Assembly: GCA_028095005.1 (NCBI GenBank)
Contig: CM051459.1
Span: 316,760,513 to 316,824,512, forward strand
Reading direction: 5' to 3'
DNA from: Rhynchospora pubera
Lineage: Eukaryota > Streptophyta > Magnoliopsida > Poales > Cyperaceae
DNA: 64,000 bases
Shown: positions 21,701 to 32,600 of the stretch, in pieces
How the letters are laid out: each line of letters opens with the position of its first letter
How positions within the stretch are numbered: position 1 is the first letter of the stretch
Translations under genes and position numbers: made by a program
Notes under the pieces: generated by a model
What the model was told of the DNA's origin: nothing
What the model saw: only the letters and a program-made list of their open reading frames with translations
Databases searched by the model: none

Positions 21701-22188
21701 GGAAATACATCTGGAAATTCTCGCACAATTGAAATAGACTGAATATCTGGTTGTCCGGTTGACTCTACACTAATAGCTGCAAGATATCCAACACAACCAG
21801 CCCCTAACAAGTGTCGTGCCTCAATGGCAGAAATGCAAGGAATTGCATCACCAGAAACTCGAAAGTTCAGCGAACACCTTGTTGGTTTACCAAGCAGAAA
21901 CTGAATTCGCCGCTTGGCACACTCAATCACTGCATTGTGTTGCACCAGCCAATCAAATCCAAGTAACATGTCATACCCAAAAATATCTAGCACAATAGCA
22001 TTGACATCTAACTCTCTACCAGCAACTAATACTTTCAGCCCTTGACTGAATTTGGGCCGAACATTCCTTGCTTGAGCCTCTTCTCGCTCTCTTTTCTGAT
22101 GCTCTTCTAATTGTATTGCATATTTCAATAAGTCTTTAAGTTCTTGTACTGCTGGATTGTCTACCACACCAGCTATTCTTGGCCTCAA
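18721..22188 (-). CDS. Gag C-term-pol: RT, RNase H, integrase, chromodomain
   Basis: The 1155-codon frame encodes the replicative enzymes of the chromovirus. Residues 1-48 are the end of gag. Residues 50-130 are the C-terminal half of the retropepsin (VLVAGREL, LLGFDWL). RT spans about 190-440, with catalytic FIDD near 339-342 and the preceding MPFGLTNAP. RNase H is about 475-595 (YTDAS, ELAAV, TDHQSL, DALS). Integrase is about 725-960, with the zinc site H...H...CLVC and the D-D-E residues in TMDF, ISDRDGRF and QSER. A chromodomain-type tail (SYEERPLRILDRK, ATWESESDM) ends the protein. The junction at about residue 49 (22040) fuses gag to mid-protease, so the CCHC knuckle and the DSG/DTG motif are absent. 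The printed Met is probably not the native start. Everything from RT to the stop is open. Confidence 0.93.
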   Translation of the reverse strand: MRPRIAGVVDNPAVQELKDLLKYAIQLEEHQKREREEAQARNVRPKFSQGLKVLVAGRELDVNAIVLDIFGYDMLLGFDWLVQHNAVIECAKRRIQFLLGKPTRCSLNFRVSGDAIPCISAIEARHLLGAGCVGYLAAISVESTGQPDIQSISIVREFPDVFPDEISGMPPQREVEFGIELMPGTQPISKTPYRMAPAELKELKVQLEELLAKGFIRPSTSPWGVPVLFVKKKDGTLRLCIDYRELNKVTIKNRYPLPRIDDLFDQLQGSSVYSKIDLRTGYHQLRIKPEDVEKTAFRSRYGHYEYLVMPFGLTNAPAAFMDLINRVFREYLDNFVVVFIDDILIYSRTYEEHAEHLRAVLTRLREHKLFGKLSKCDFWLEEVAFLGHVISGKGLSVDPAKVRAIADWEQPRTVKEVRSFLGLAGYYRRFVEDFSKIARPLTQLLHKDVKFMWGGAQEESFQKLKNRLMAAPILAMPVPDKEFAVYTDASRVGLGCVLMQDKHVIAYGSRQLKVHEQNYLTHDLELAAVIFALKLWRHYLYGAKCKVYTDHQSLKYIFSQKELNLRQRRWLELLKDYDLEILYHVGKGNLVADALSRKYQTNVATLITSELKLVEEMRRMDLNVELSYDLATNLINQSLINLNLHRPICHAATTTLIVATLEIQPNLPERIKTAQQLDDRCQKFRQHAETNLNNSFRLDESGLLRFSDRICVPDDKELKSLILKEAHESGYTIHPGEVKMYQDLKRHFWWPRMKKEVAEFVAKCLVCQQVKADRQKTAGLLQPLKRPKEKFESITMDFSFGFPRTKGRVDGIWVIVDRLTKVARFIPIRSDMGSRDLAELFMRHWCRLHGCPREIISDRDGRFTSHFWKSFQEALGTKLKFSSAHHPQTDGQSERTIQILEDMLRACALSFGGSWLDHLHLAELAYNNSYHTSVGMPPYEVLYGQACRTPLGWKLKGTYSPTGPELISESAEKTRLVLSRLKAAQERQKRYADVHRRPIEYKKGDNVLLKVSPFRGVFRFGVSGKLSPRYIGPFVVDEKVGAVAYKLALPPELNRVHPVFHVSQLRRYIHDPSHRLDYSNLQLEPDLSYEERPLRILDRKEQRLRSRTLRFVLVQWNRHSIKEATWESESDMRERFPELFDVSGTRSVQRTERGF

Positions 22189-22256
22189 ACCTTTGATAAA
22201 TTGTCTCCTGTACCGACTTGCGTTAGCACGAATGTCTGGTGCATAACGTGAAAGGC

Positions 22257-22877
22257 TTATAAACTCATATGGTATTCTGTCACTGTTTTGCGCTCTTGCT
22301 TCAAATTCACAAAGCGCTCCCTCATCTCTTCTTTCCTCATATCTCCCACAAACTCATCATCAAATTTCTCTTCAAACCAATTCCATGGTATTTGGGCTGC
22401 TTCTCCTACAAAGCCTTGCCTTGTATTCTCCCACCAGAAACGAGCTGTATTTTCCAAATAATGGGTAACAAGCTCTACTTGGTTGTGTTCAGGTGCCCGA
22501 CAAATGCGGAGCTTATCTTTGATACTTGCAAGCCACTCTTCAGCAACTTCAATGCTGCCACCCGAAAAGCTTGGGGGTTTTAAGCGGCTGAACCGATCAT
22601 ACAACTGAAAGAATTGGTCCTCTGCATCTCCTAATTGATCAAGCTGTCCACCTCTACCTCTGCCCTGGCCTATAGCCCGGAACCCACGCTCGATACCCGC
22701 AGCAATCTGCTGTTCAAGACCAGCCTGCTGCTGCCCCTGACCTGGAGCCTCAGGTTCCTCAACTTGGGGAGGATCCCTACGCGGTCTGCCTCGGCCACGA
22801 CCAGCCGGAGCCGCCTGTCTCGCACGACGTCCTCGCCTATCCATAACAACCTGTACTAAACAAACAATACCACACAA
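22257..22877 (-). pseudogene. Chromovirus gag N-terminal part (frameshifted)
   Basis: The frame runs from about MDRRGRRARQAAP (22842; the first Met is further upstream) through an Arg/Gly/Pro-rich start and the gag core (FSGGSIEVAEEWL, ARFWWENTRQG, FEEKFDDEFVGD) to EYHMSL-stop. One base position away the other frame continues EFISLSRYAPDIRAN, the normal gag sequence, straight into the pol frame. A frameshift of two bases (or loss of one) near 22262-22272 therefore breaks a single original gag-pol frame. The position, inside gag, argues against programmed frameshifting. Confidence 0.88.
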
Positions 22878-22964
22878 GAAAACAAACAGAAAATAAGTTA
22901 GGTCTCACATCCCACTTAGACTTAACCCCACTCAACTTGTTTAAGTCTGGTTCAATTTAAACCT

Positions 22965-22975
22965 CTCTGATACCA
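22965..22975 (-). other. Primer-binding site of the chromovirus
   Basis: The minus strand reads TGGTATCAGAG, matching the complement of initiator Met tRNA, five bases inside the 5' LTR edge (22981). Confidence 0.85.
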
Positions 22976-22980
22976 AACAC

Positions 22981-25900
22981 TGTCACACCCCGACCACCGA
23001 GGCGTGACAGAAACATCCTTCTTTACCCATTACTACTGAAAGACTCTAATTCTTAACTAAAAATTCTAGCCAGTAAGTATCACAACCCAAAGTTTAAATA
23101 GAAAATTAAATGTTTTATCACAAACATGCAGCAACGGAATGAAATATAGCCTTAACTTACTAACTAGTAAGCCTATTTATTTATTTACCTCCTTATATAC
23201 TTAAGCTACATAAAGACATGCGCACACTAGAAAATACAAAAGTCTTTTTATCTTCTTTATAAAAAAAACGCAAGGACTGTTGTATGCAACGTTTAAACAA
23301 AGAAAGGTAAATAAGAATGTAAAATATCAGTTGGCTTGAAGTATCATTATCAAGTAAAGTAAGACATGAAGAAAATGCATGTATAACACAGTAATGATGC
23401 TGCTTTTAAACCCTCTCAGAAACTAGTTCGTAATAAAATGCTAACTAGCAAAAGCACATGTAACTTGAGAATTTAAGAGTATAATTATCTACAGCACTCT
23501 TACAAATAAAAACTGACATAAACATATATGTTTACACTTACAATTACAAGCAAGTTTAAAGTTTAAGTTTGCAATAAGTTTATAAAAATACAGAATCAAC
23601 TAATATTTCAAACACACAAATATAGGCTCTGCAAGTAGGCTTTGATAAACCAAAAGTTAAATTACACACCATGTTTGGAACATCAATAAGAAGATATATT
23701 AAAATAGAAGTTGCTAAAACATCACATTATACTCATAACCAAGTATGGTGCACAGATTTGGAAAATATCAAAGCTACTTATTAAAGTATCTGCTAACAAC
23801 CCTTCCTCTTAAAGCTTGTAGTACAGGTAAGTCATAGTTACACAATTTACTTATAAATGTAAGTTAAAAAAAAACAGTGAGTGACACCCAGGTGCATGCT
23901 CAAAAGTTAAAGTTCAAACTGCACCTACACAAATATATATTGATCACCTAACTGACACCAAGTAGCTGAGCATAGACTCATTTTACAACTTTCAAAATAT
24001 GCAAGTAATATCATACTGACAGAAACATGGAAATTCTTAAACTTTACCAAGCTACCTAGTTATCAACACTAAAATAAACCTTCACACATATACTTTACAG
24101 ATACTAATCCGACACAAAACAAAATGTCACAAACTATACAGGTTACATGATACTTACCAGTAATTAACCAAAATGGCCTACTCTTTACAGCTCTGACCCC
24201 GCTCGCTAAACCTGGAACCCACAAAGTAGAAAATGAGATAAAGAAAGCTTTATCTCAGTACGGTATTTAGTTCCAGCCACTTGAATTTTAAATTTCAAGT
24301 TTAGAAACTAATTATCTTACTGAGTTAAAATGCAATAACAGATTTATTAAGAAATTATTTATATCTTATCTCAATAAACAAAGCAATATCAAATTAAGTC
24401 ACTTAATGCAATATGATACATGAGCTCAGCAATAATCTCATGGCAATTCAGATTTAAAACAATTATAACAAATGCTGACTCAAATGTTTGGATATACTAG
24501 GAACATGCAGGTCTGGTTCCATTGATCAATTCAAGTCGATAATGCTGCGAGACACCTCCTCTTGAGGGCTACCATCAGCCAAATAATTCATACTCAATTC
24601 AGTCAAATAAATATTCTAATTGTACATGCATGTTGGGAACACTCACCCTCTTGACCATTCTAGACTGGACCTTTAAGAGTCCCGGTACATAAGCGCTTAT
24701 TACACGGTGCTTGGTAGGATGGTTCATGACGCCACCTCCAAACATTACGAGTGTCTATCTCAACCACACAAGATGTACTATTCATCACATTCAGAACATA
24801 TTTCAATGAAATACCATTCAACATGCCACTTAAATCATGCGTCATTTATATATAAACAGATTTTCATGAATGCAACAATCAATGAACACAACATGCAAGC
24901 TACTAATTAAGTCTGTATTTCTGTATATATAAAAATAATTCAATTAAAATTCAAGTGGAATCCGTACCTTCAATCCAAAATAAACGACCCCAAGCAACAA
25001 GATATCCTAAGCCCCGTCAGTCATACCAGCACCAACCGGCTCTGACCCTTCCCTTAACTCTACAGAAAGAAATAAAACTAATCTAAGTCCTTATTTAAAA
25101 CAACAAGCAATAGCAATGCAATATCAAACAACAAATGAGAATTAGTCTAGTTCAGAAATTCCTAATTAAATTTTAAGAGGTGACTATTTCTTTTGTGGTA
25201 CTATAATTAAACTCATTCCAACTAGTGGTACTAATTTGTAATTACAAAACTGAACCATAGTATTAAACCATGGAACAACACTAGTATAAAGTGCAGCAGT
25301 GCTATTAACAGTGAACTAGTGGCTGGTTCTACTTTAGTTTCATTTACTGCATCAAAGTTAAGGTTTGTACCTAGCTAAACTGATTTTGGGTATTCCTTGA
25401 ACAGACCAACTAGTTGGCTAGTGAGTGACTCTTCAAAGCCTACTTACTGGTTCTTATCACTCAAATAAAGAAAGAACACTGATATCTAAAAATTACAGCA
25501 AAGCTAACCAATTATTAAAATAGAAAATCAACTTAACATTTTACAAATAATTAACTTCTATTGATAAAATAATTTCGAAATTCTTAACATCTAACTCACT
25601 AATTAAATATCTGAAATCAATTTCTATTAACAAAACAAATTTCAGTTCTAATTTAACTAATTGGAAAAAATTGTTCATAAAACCCTAGAACCAACAAACA
25701 TTCAGCTATACCAAAGAAAATCTGCAATTAACTTAAAAGAACAACAGAATGGAGAAGTCTAATACTAGATGAACAAATTTACTTACTCAATTTAAGTAAC
25801 AAATTGAAGATGGGAAAATTCGAGAGAGACCTTCAGTTTTCAATTTCGGCCACTGGAAACAATACGGAAGCTTGCTTCTAAAAGGGAAAATGACACATTT

Positions 25901-26550
25901 CTTTCTCTACGCCTTTCAGAGATTTACTAGTCAAAGTTTAGTGTATTAATTGAGGTTTTGTGGAAGCTTGGTAAAGGATAGAAAAGCAACGAAAATGGAA
26001 GAGGAGAGAATGAGTTGTGCAAAACCAGATTCTAAAAAGAAAAATCGGATTCCCCAAAGCCCATATTCCCAAGCCACACACTTGAACCTGGTGTAACATT
26101 AATTCAATGAACCATTGACTTGTATTATAATAGGTCCCACTAGTAAGGAGCCATTCTAAAAAGGATACTCAAATTTCAGAACACATAAGTAGTACTGTAC
26201 CCAAAATGCTTCAATTAACATATATATGTATTTTTTTAAGAGTAAAATCAAAACAACGGCTTAAAGGAAAAAAATGCAAATATACTTTTATTCAAGATAT
26301 CAATATTTGCCATGTACATCAAACCATTTCCTGTAGGCAAATAAAAATAAATTTTATGATGCATAGTAAAGGAAACATTTATAACACAAAAAGAAGTTAC
26401 AAATTTCTATATATTTTTATTAAAAATAGCAACGTTGAGTATATAGAAATTAAAAAGTGAACTTCATGAAAATAATTTATCAAAATCAGAATCAAGTAAT
26501 GCATCCAAATTTCAGAAATTTTAACAACAACAAAAATCTTTAGTATCACA
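22981..26550 (-). mobile_element. 5' LTR of the chromovirus
   Basis: 3570 bp, almost identical to 15140-18709. As the 5' LTR it would carry the promoter. I saw no decisive TATA box because the whole LTR is AT-rich. Confidence 0.95.
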
Positions 26551-26569
26551 CAGCAAATCAAAAATCAGG

Positions 26570-26990
26570 AAAAACCCAAATATATACGAACAGGTATCTG
26601 TGGTTTCCTTGCTTTATCAATAATATCATACATATCCTCTAAACAATGAGGCCTGGTATCAATATGTAATGATTTCAAAATCCAATCCCACACTCTAGCA
26701 TTTTGATGACATCCAAACAAAAGGTGATCAATTGTCTCTAAACCACACTACAATAACAGCAACTAGGATTCCCCTCCCAGCCCTTAAGCGCTAGATTATC
26801 TCTTGTAAGTAACCGTCTCTTACATAACAACCATAAAAAAACTTTATTTTGATGGGTAATTTAAGATTCCAAATAACTTTATTATATGACATATCTATCC
26901 CATCATGCTCCAGCCACTGATACATGGACTTAGTGGTATATTTACTATTTGTATTCAATCCCCATTTAACTTTGTCAGAAGAAGGAGACG
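26570..26990 (-). pseudogene. LINE remnant with zf-RVT domain
   Basis: The minus strand encodes FFLWLLCKRRLLTRDNLAL, GWEGNPSCCYCSV, an interrupting TAG, and then ETIDHLLFGCHQNARVWDW. This is the zinc-binding region found downstream of RT in plant LINEs (Cys-x2-Cys ... His ... Cys). At least one stop and small shifts break it. The RT part would lie to the right but is not visible. Confidence 0.65.
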
Positions 26991-27766
26991 GGTATATATC
27001 TACAAATTTGTTGATGTAAAGTTATCGACTCTTGTCTCTGAGTACTAGTTAACTACCTTCTAAATCTAATTTGTCTACAATTATCTTAATTGCATCAGAA
27101 ACTGAAATATTGCAAATCTGAAAAAAGAGAGGTAAAGATAACTTTTATAGATTGGCAGAGTGTTGTGCAACGTTCTATATCATTACACAATGAAGGAGTG
27201 TATAGCCAAAGGGATGCTCCGACAGTTTCTGGAGGATGTTACACAATGACCTATAATAGTTGGGTGAGAAACAGACCTGACATGTTCAACAGTTTGTCAT
27301 GCGACGTTGGTTGACGTTACACAACACTAATGTTACACAATGTTGTTTGGCGTTGTCACACGATACCTGCAACTTTTGCATGTATATTGCGCTGTTTGGA
27401 GCCAATGCATGGTCCAAAAAACGGAGGAGGCCATGCAATTTTTAAGCATTGTGCAACGCTGAAGAGCATTACACAATGACGGTAAGTAACTTTCTAGCTA
27501 GAGCATTGCATAACGTTCTAGTAGGAGGAACAAAATAATTTTCAAGTCTTCTCAACCTCACATTGTACAACGCTACTGAGCGTTATATATACAACATTGT
27601 GACACAGCGTTACCCAACTCCAATGGACGTTGTGTGACACTGCTTCACGCTTATTAGAGATTTCACATCCAGTGGGCATTGTAGGCCAGTCTGGTGTAGC
27701 ACGAGTCAGCATTTGGTGTGACAACACACGCATTGACAGTCCGTAACCTAACGAAGGTGATAACAT
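26991..27766. repeat. LTR-like DNA with repeated GTTACACAATG words
   Basis: The words gttacacaatg, gttgtgcaacg, cattgtacaacgct and variants occur at least ten times, in both orientations, with irregular spacing (for example about 27162, 27184, 27238, 27331, 27446, 27470, 27561). Similar words return at 28268-28305. No coding potential is seen. It probably derives from one LTR retrotransposon. Confidence 0.5.
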
Positions 27767-27840
27767 CTAAGTAATTTTATGCATAGTATACCATAAATAT
27801 GCTAATTATATACTATGCTATGCATAAAATTAATTAGATG
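27767..27840. repeat. Hairpin abutting the ABCG exon
   Basis: Inverted arms catctaagtaattttatgca and tgcataaaattaattagatg, with extra matching tagtata/tatacta, surround a 16-20 base loop. The right arm includes the splice acceptor and the first three bases of the ABCG exon. Confidence 0.75.
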
Positions 27841-28074
27841 CTCATAGAAGAAGTATTGGAACTGGTTGAGTTGACACCAATCCGCAATACTCTAGTTGGG
27901 TTGCTGAGGGTCAATGGGCTATCTGTTGAGCAGAGAAAGAGACTAACTATTGCAGTTGAATTGGTCGCCAATCCATCGATCATATTCATGGATGAACCCA
28001 CATCTGGGCTGGATGCAAGAGCAGCGGCCATAGTGATGAGAACAGTTAGGAACACGGTCGATACAGGACAGACA
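27838..28074 (+). pseudogene. PDR-type ABCG second nucleotide-binding exon
   Basis: A single exon with 3' acceptor attaattag before 27838 and donor gtaaac at 28075. It is fully open and encodes the signature loop and Walker B region of the second nucleotide-binding domain: VNGLSVEQRKRLTIAVELV (signature LSVEQ), SIIFMDEPTSGLDARAAA, then RTVRNTVDTGQT. No neighbouring ABCG exon is found within 1 kb on either side. It is on the plus strand, opposite to the ABCG exons at 2847-14616, and sits amid LTR-like words. It is an isolated fragment, not a gene. Confidence 0.88.
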
Positions 28075-28261
28075 GTAAACATGGTGCGTTTGGTACAAAT
28101 AAAAAACATAAATCCTATTTCTGGGACTAGGTGATGGATTATGCACATTTAGTAAACATGCATTGACAATACACTATTGGAAATGGTAAGAAGGTCAAGT
28201 TTTGGATGGATAATTGGAATCATCAACGGTAATATAAAATATTTGTTTGATTTTTCAATGA

Positions 28262-28870
28262 CAATAAGCATAGTCGTACAACGCTATGTGGTTTTAGGAA
28301 ACGTTGCAGAAAAAATTAGACTATTTTGGAGCAGTTGACGCCCTCTATATATACCAGCCCTTTGGAACTGATTTGACACTTTTGAAATCTTGCAAAAATT
28401 ATTTCTTTGAGATCCAAACAGCTAAATCTTATTCTCTCTTGTTCTTGAGCATTTACTTTGAAAAATCATTGAGATTAAAATGGCTCAATCAAGCCCATAG
28501 GTTCTATTAGCCAAATTGTTGAGTCTTAGTTGAGAGCTTCAATTCTTGTTGTGATTTTTGATTAGCCTAGAGGTTAGACCGATCCACCTCGAGTTTTTTG
28601 TAATGAACCAATTCGGTTCGATATTGTAGATCCATTCTTGGTGGAATTGAACGGAGCGCACTTTTTCGTGGTAGCAAAATCCCCGGAAACATAGACTAAG
28701 ACTAGTCTTTCCTAACGGATCAGAAATTCATAATCACATCGCTTTCAATTTCTCTTTCTCTCTTTATTATTTACATTACTTATGCTTGTGTGCTTACTTG
28801 TGTCCAAACTGCTTTAGAACTTGAAATTGTGCCTATTAAATCCCCCTCTAGGCCTCTAATTACGTACAAC
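28262..28870 (+). mobile_element. Probable 3' part of a copia (Sirevirus-like) LTR
   Basis: TATA-like ccctctatatatacc at 28341-28355, then a leader-like stretch, and an end reading tgcctattaaatccccctctaggc (28832-28855), close to the well-known end sequence of Sirevirus LTRs. No primer site follows, so it is solo or truncated. The outer border was not found. Confidence 0.45.
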
Positions 28871-29026
28871 ACAGTCAACAAGTATTCTAAAACAATGTGT
28901 TACTATATGAAAATTTTGTTTTATTAGTAACTTTGTTTTATCATCACATGCAAAAAGAAAGCAGTCAAAAATTAGACTGCAGTCTGTAAGAGCAAGGAGA
29001 AAACCAACATAAAATGAAGTTTCTAT

Positions 29027-29215
29027 GGCTCCATTTGGATGGCTTCTTCCCGGAATAAGGAATAAGGAATAACCATTTTTTATCAATAAATTTATTCCTA
29101 ACCATCCAAACTCTTCACAAAAGTTACACACTTCCCAATAAATTTACCCTTTCCCAATAAATTTCTTCCCTTCTTCCTTCTTCCTACCTTATTCTCAACG
29201 CATCCAAACGGAGCC
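29027..29215. mobile_element. Tourist-like MITE, TSD TAT
   Basis: 189 bp, ends GGCTCCATTTGGATGG and, inverted, GGCTCCGTTTGGATGC. TAT is duplicated at 29024-29026 and 29216-29218. The interior is rich in aataagg and complementary ccttatt. A 25-base stretch (agtcaacaag.attctaaaa) recurs outside it at 28874 and 29287. Confidence 0.8.
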
Positions 29216-29218
29216 TAT

Positions 29219-29658
29219 ACTCATCAAACATTAATTATCCTAAACTGCTATGTCAACTCAATTAGAAAATATCGAGCAGCTACTACAAGTCAACAAGCAT
29301 TCTAAAACAACAATGTTATCACTAAAACAACTATGCTCCTGGAAGCATAACAATTTCTTGGTGACAAATTATAAATTCACTAGCAAATTCAGTGTAATCC
29401 TTTGATATTAAAATTTTTTTGTTAATTCAAACTGACTTTGATATTCGATAATGGTACCTTCATAAAGCATTGAAAATAACTTAATTTGACAACACAACTA
29501 TATATTTTCTTAATTCTATAAATCCACCACAAGATAAATTGATGCATCGATAAAATACCTCCCTATAAGGAGTGACGTGATTTTCATTTACTTTTAAACG
29601 AAGAAAGGAAATAGATGATATCGGTAAGAAATATTTATGCCCTAGCTAGTAAATTTAA
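29219..29658. other. 3' flank of the GDSL gene
   Basis: AT-rich, without a recognised gene. On the minus strand it follows the GDSL stop codon and should hold its 3' untranslated region. An ATAAATA-like signal lies about 25 bases beyond the stop. Confidence 0.4.
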
Positions 29659-32600
29659 TTAGTTTGTATGAGCATCAAGTATCGGTGGATCGGCATAGGG
29701 ACCCTTTAACCAACTATTGGCAACATAGCGGTTGGTGGCCTCAGTGAAGCACAGGCCGTCCCAATTCACATATGTTGATGGATTCTGACAAGCAGTAACA
29801 TTCGGTGTGCCACATTGTCTAAGTAGGTCCCAATTGTATTCACGGCCGGGCCAATTGAATTCATGACTGGTTCCACAGCAAACAACTAGTGGTTTGGATG
29901 TAAATCCTGAACCCAAAAAATTAGAATGCATGAGAGAGTTCTCACCTTTTTTGAGGGAATATAGGATATCTTAAAGTATGACAAGAATTGTTGAATCTAT
30001 AACTTACCATAACGTTGTGGAAACCTTATAAAGTCGATAATAGGTTTGTAAATATCTGCGTATATGATCTTTGCATCACGATACTTGATCCGAAGTTTTT
30101 TTATCGCCTCAAGTAGAAGGGAGTTATGATGTCTAGATAGTCTGTTGTATTTTTCGATGCATCCAGTGCTAGGATCATAAGAAGAGTGACCTTTGCTTTT
30201 CCCATTAATTATCAAATATTTCGGTACACAACCGATTGGAATATTCCCTGCCACTACCACTGTCTTTGCACCTTGATCAATAAGTTCCTATTGGAAGATT
30301 AAGAATTGATACATATAAATAAATTTTATACATTTATCTTGACTACCTAAAAATATAATTTGCACATACATTCAATGAGAAAATAAGAGTTTGGATACGA
30401 CCAAGCTGAATTTGACAGATCGCTCCATCAAATTGATTTAGATATTGAATTCAAGCTCAAATGATCAATGCAAACCGTGCTCAATGTGTTTCTCATATTG
30501 AAATATCATTGTGGACCAAATTTTTTTACAAATTCAGAAAAACTAAAAAATTGCTGAAGAATAAGACATTTATTATTGTAAGCAAAAATAATTGCTGAAA
30601 AATATTGCTAAAAAATTGCTGAAAAATTGCTGAAAAATTGCTGAAAAATTGCTAAAAAATTGCTAAAAATTTTTTTACTTTTTCTGAATTTGTAAAAAAA
30701 TTTATTATTGTAAGGTTCAAAACTAATTAGATTGAATATTTCCTAAAACACAAAAAGTAGTAAAAATTTTCAAAGCAAAAATATAAATTTGGTCAAGATG
30801 GAGATTTTAATATGAAGTTAAAATGGAACAGTTCGAATCGGTCATTTGATGTTTTCAATTTGAGATAACATTGGATTTAACATAACCCTCCAATCATACC
30901 AATTTGATTCTAGCATTTCTCAAAAAATAGTGCTTATCATTTGCAATTTTTGTCAACTTTATGTTGTTTATAAGAACCTTGATTGTTCGTGCGATTGTCT
31001 GAATAATTGCTGAAGAATAAGACATCATTCGTTCCACACTTAAAGAACTAGGCATGATAAAGTAGTCGTTCCCTTGAATTTGTCCAAGAATGAAGAGAGA
31101 TCTACCAAAATAATCTCTACATTCTGCACTACAATGATATTGCCAGTTAGTCCAGTAATATTTACATACAAGTATATATAGATTCATTGTATTACATGCA
31201 TATGCCATACAGATAGAGAAAGCCATTTGTCACAAACCCTTAGGTGTTTGGCATAGCGAAGGCTTCAACTCTTCAAACCATTGTAGTTGAGATGACAATG
31301 ACTTTCTTGATGAACTTTTGCTTGTTGTAATATCGTGTTGCTTGAAGAATGTATCATCAAGAGCAGTTGCACCTACTACAGCAAAGTTTGCTCCTTGTCG
31401 AAAGCTTTCATTTTTGCCTAAGTACGGTTTGAGATATGGCAAGCCAAACTCCTCCGCTGTATAGAAGAAAAAACAATTGCATCATATATATATATAGAGA
31501 GAGAGAATTTAGCTACGGTGAGTCGCGACTCACGGACCCTCCGGTGAGTCGCGACCAAAACTCCTAGATCTAGATCAAAATGACCGATCCAAACCGTCAA
31601 ATATGATCTCCCTATTGAAATCTCCATGTAGACCGAATTTTTTATTTTTTCGAAATTTTTAAGTATTTTTTTGAAATTTTAGAAAATCGTTAATCTAATT
31701 GGTTCTGAACCATTCAAAAACATCAGTTTTTAAAAATCCGAAAAAATACTTAAAAATTTCGAAAAAATAAAAAATTTGGTTTGCACGGAGATTTCAATAG
31801 GGAGATCATATTGGACGGTTTGGATCGGTTATTTTGATCGAGATCTAGGAGTTTTGGTCGCGACTCACCGGAGAGTCTGTGAGTCGTGACTCACCGTAGC
31901 TAAACTCTATATATATATATATATATTGTGTATATTTGCCTATATATATGTATAAGAAGAAAAAAAAAGAATTAAGCCGTTTAGATCAATCATTAAAAAT
32001 TCAAGTTTTAAATATGTGCCTAAACTTGCGGGTTACATTGCAAAATATCCAACCATATTACTATATATATATGTGTATGTTCCAACATTTTTGTGAAATT
32101 AATGGGTAGTTTTTACTTTGGATTTCCATCAAAATTCCAGATCCAAACAAGTGATCATAACAGTTTGATTTATTTTTTCTCATTGAAATATTGTCAGAAC
32201 TAGAAACTCTCCAATTTATTTTTACTAACTTCACTGATTTGAAAAAAAAACCATATTATTGAAGAATTATAAACTCTCCAATTTGTAAATAATAAATATA
32301 TAGTAAAAAAAATCAGAACAAAATGACAATTTGATTTCTGATTGGATTTTAATGCGAAGAACAAATTGAGTGGTTTAGATTAAACATTTGAACTTCATAT
32401 TTCGAGTAACGAATTGAAATAAAATAAATTGTTAAAGTTTCTATGTCCTCCGCTTAAAATTTTGAGTAACTTCACATTTTGAAATTCATATTTCGAGTAA
32501 CTTCACATTGAACTTCATATTTGGATTAAACATTTAAACATTTGAACTAAAATTTTAATTTGTTAAAGTTTTTATATGTTTTTTTATGATTTTGTTAAAT

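Larger units (their letters stand above)
15140..26550 (-). mobile_element. Young Tekay/Del-like chromovirus, TSD CAGCA
   Basis: Two 3570-bp LTRs (15140-18709 and 22981-26550) flank a 4.3-kb interior on the minus strand. CAGCA is repeated at 15135-15139 and 26551-26555. LTRs start TGTGATACTAAAG and end GGGGTGTGACA. The only LTR difference I noticed is G15494 versus C23335, and the constant offset of 7841 shows no net indel. Primer site, polypurine tract and chromodomain are present. Gag is frameshifted and an internal deletion removed the zinc knuckle and protease active site, so the copy must have been mobilised with help in trans or damaged right after insertion. Confidence 0.95.

Noticed and set aside
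18864..22859. Several plus-strand frames of 60-104 codons
   Set aside because: All lie opposite the chromovirus gag-pol and have no recognisable domains.
16819..24910. Repeated small frames on both strands of the chromovirus LTR (61 and 67 codons)
   Set aside because: They repeat because the LTR is duplicated. The related solo LTR at 54681 keeps similar sequence, but as DNA homology; no protein family is recognised.
30598..30668. CRISPR-like array
   Set aside because: Units are contiguous 12-mers without spacers in a plant intron.
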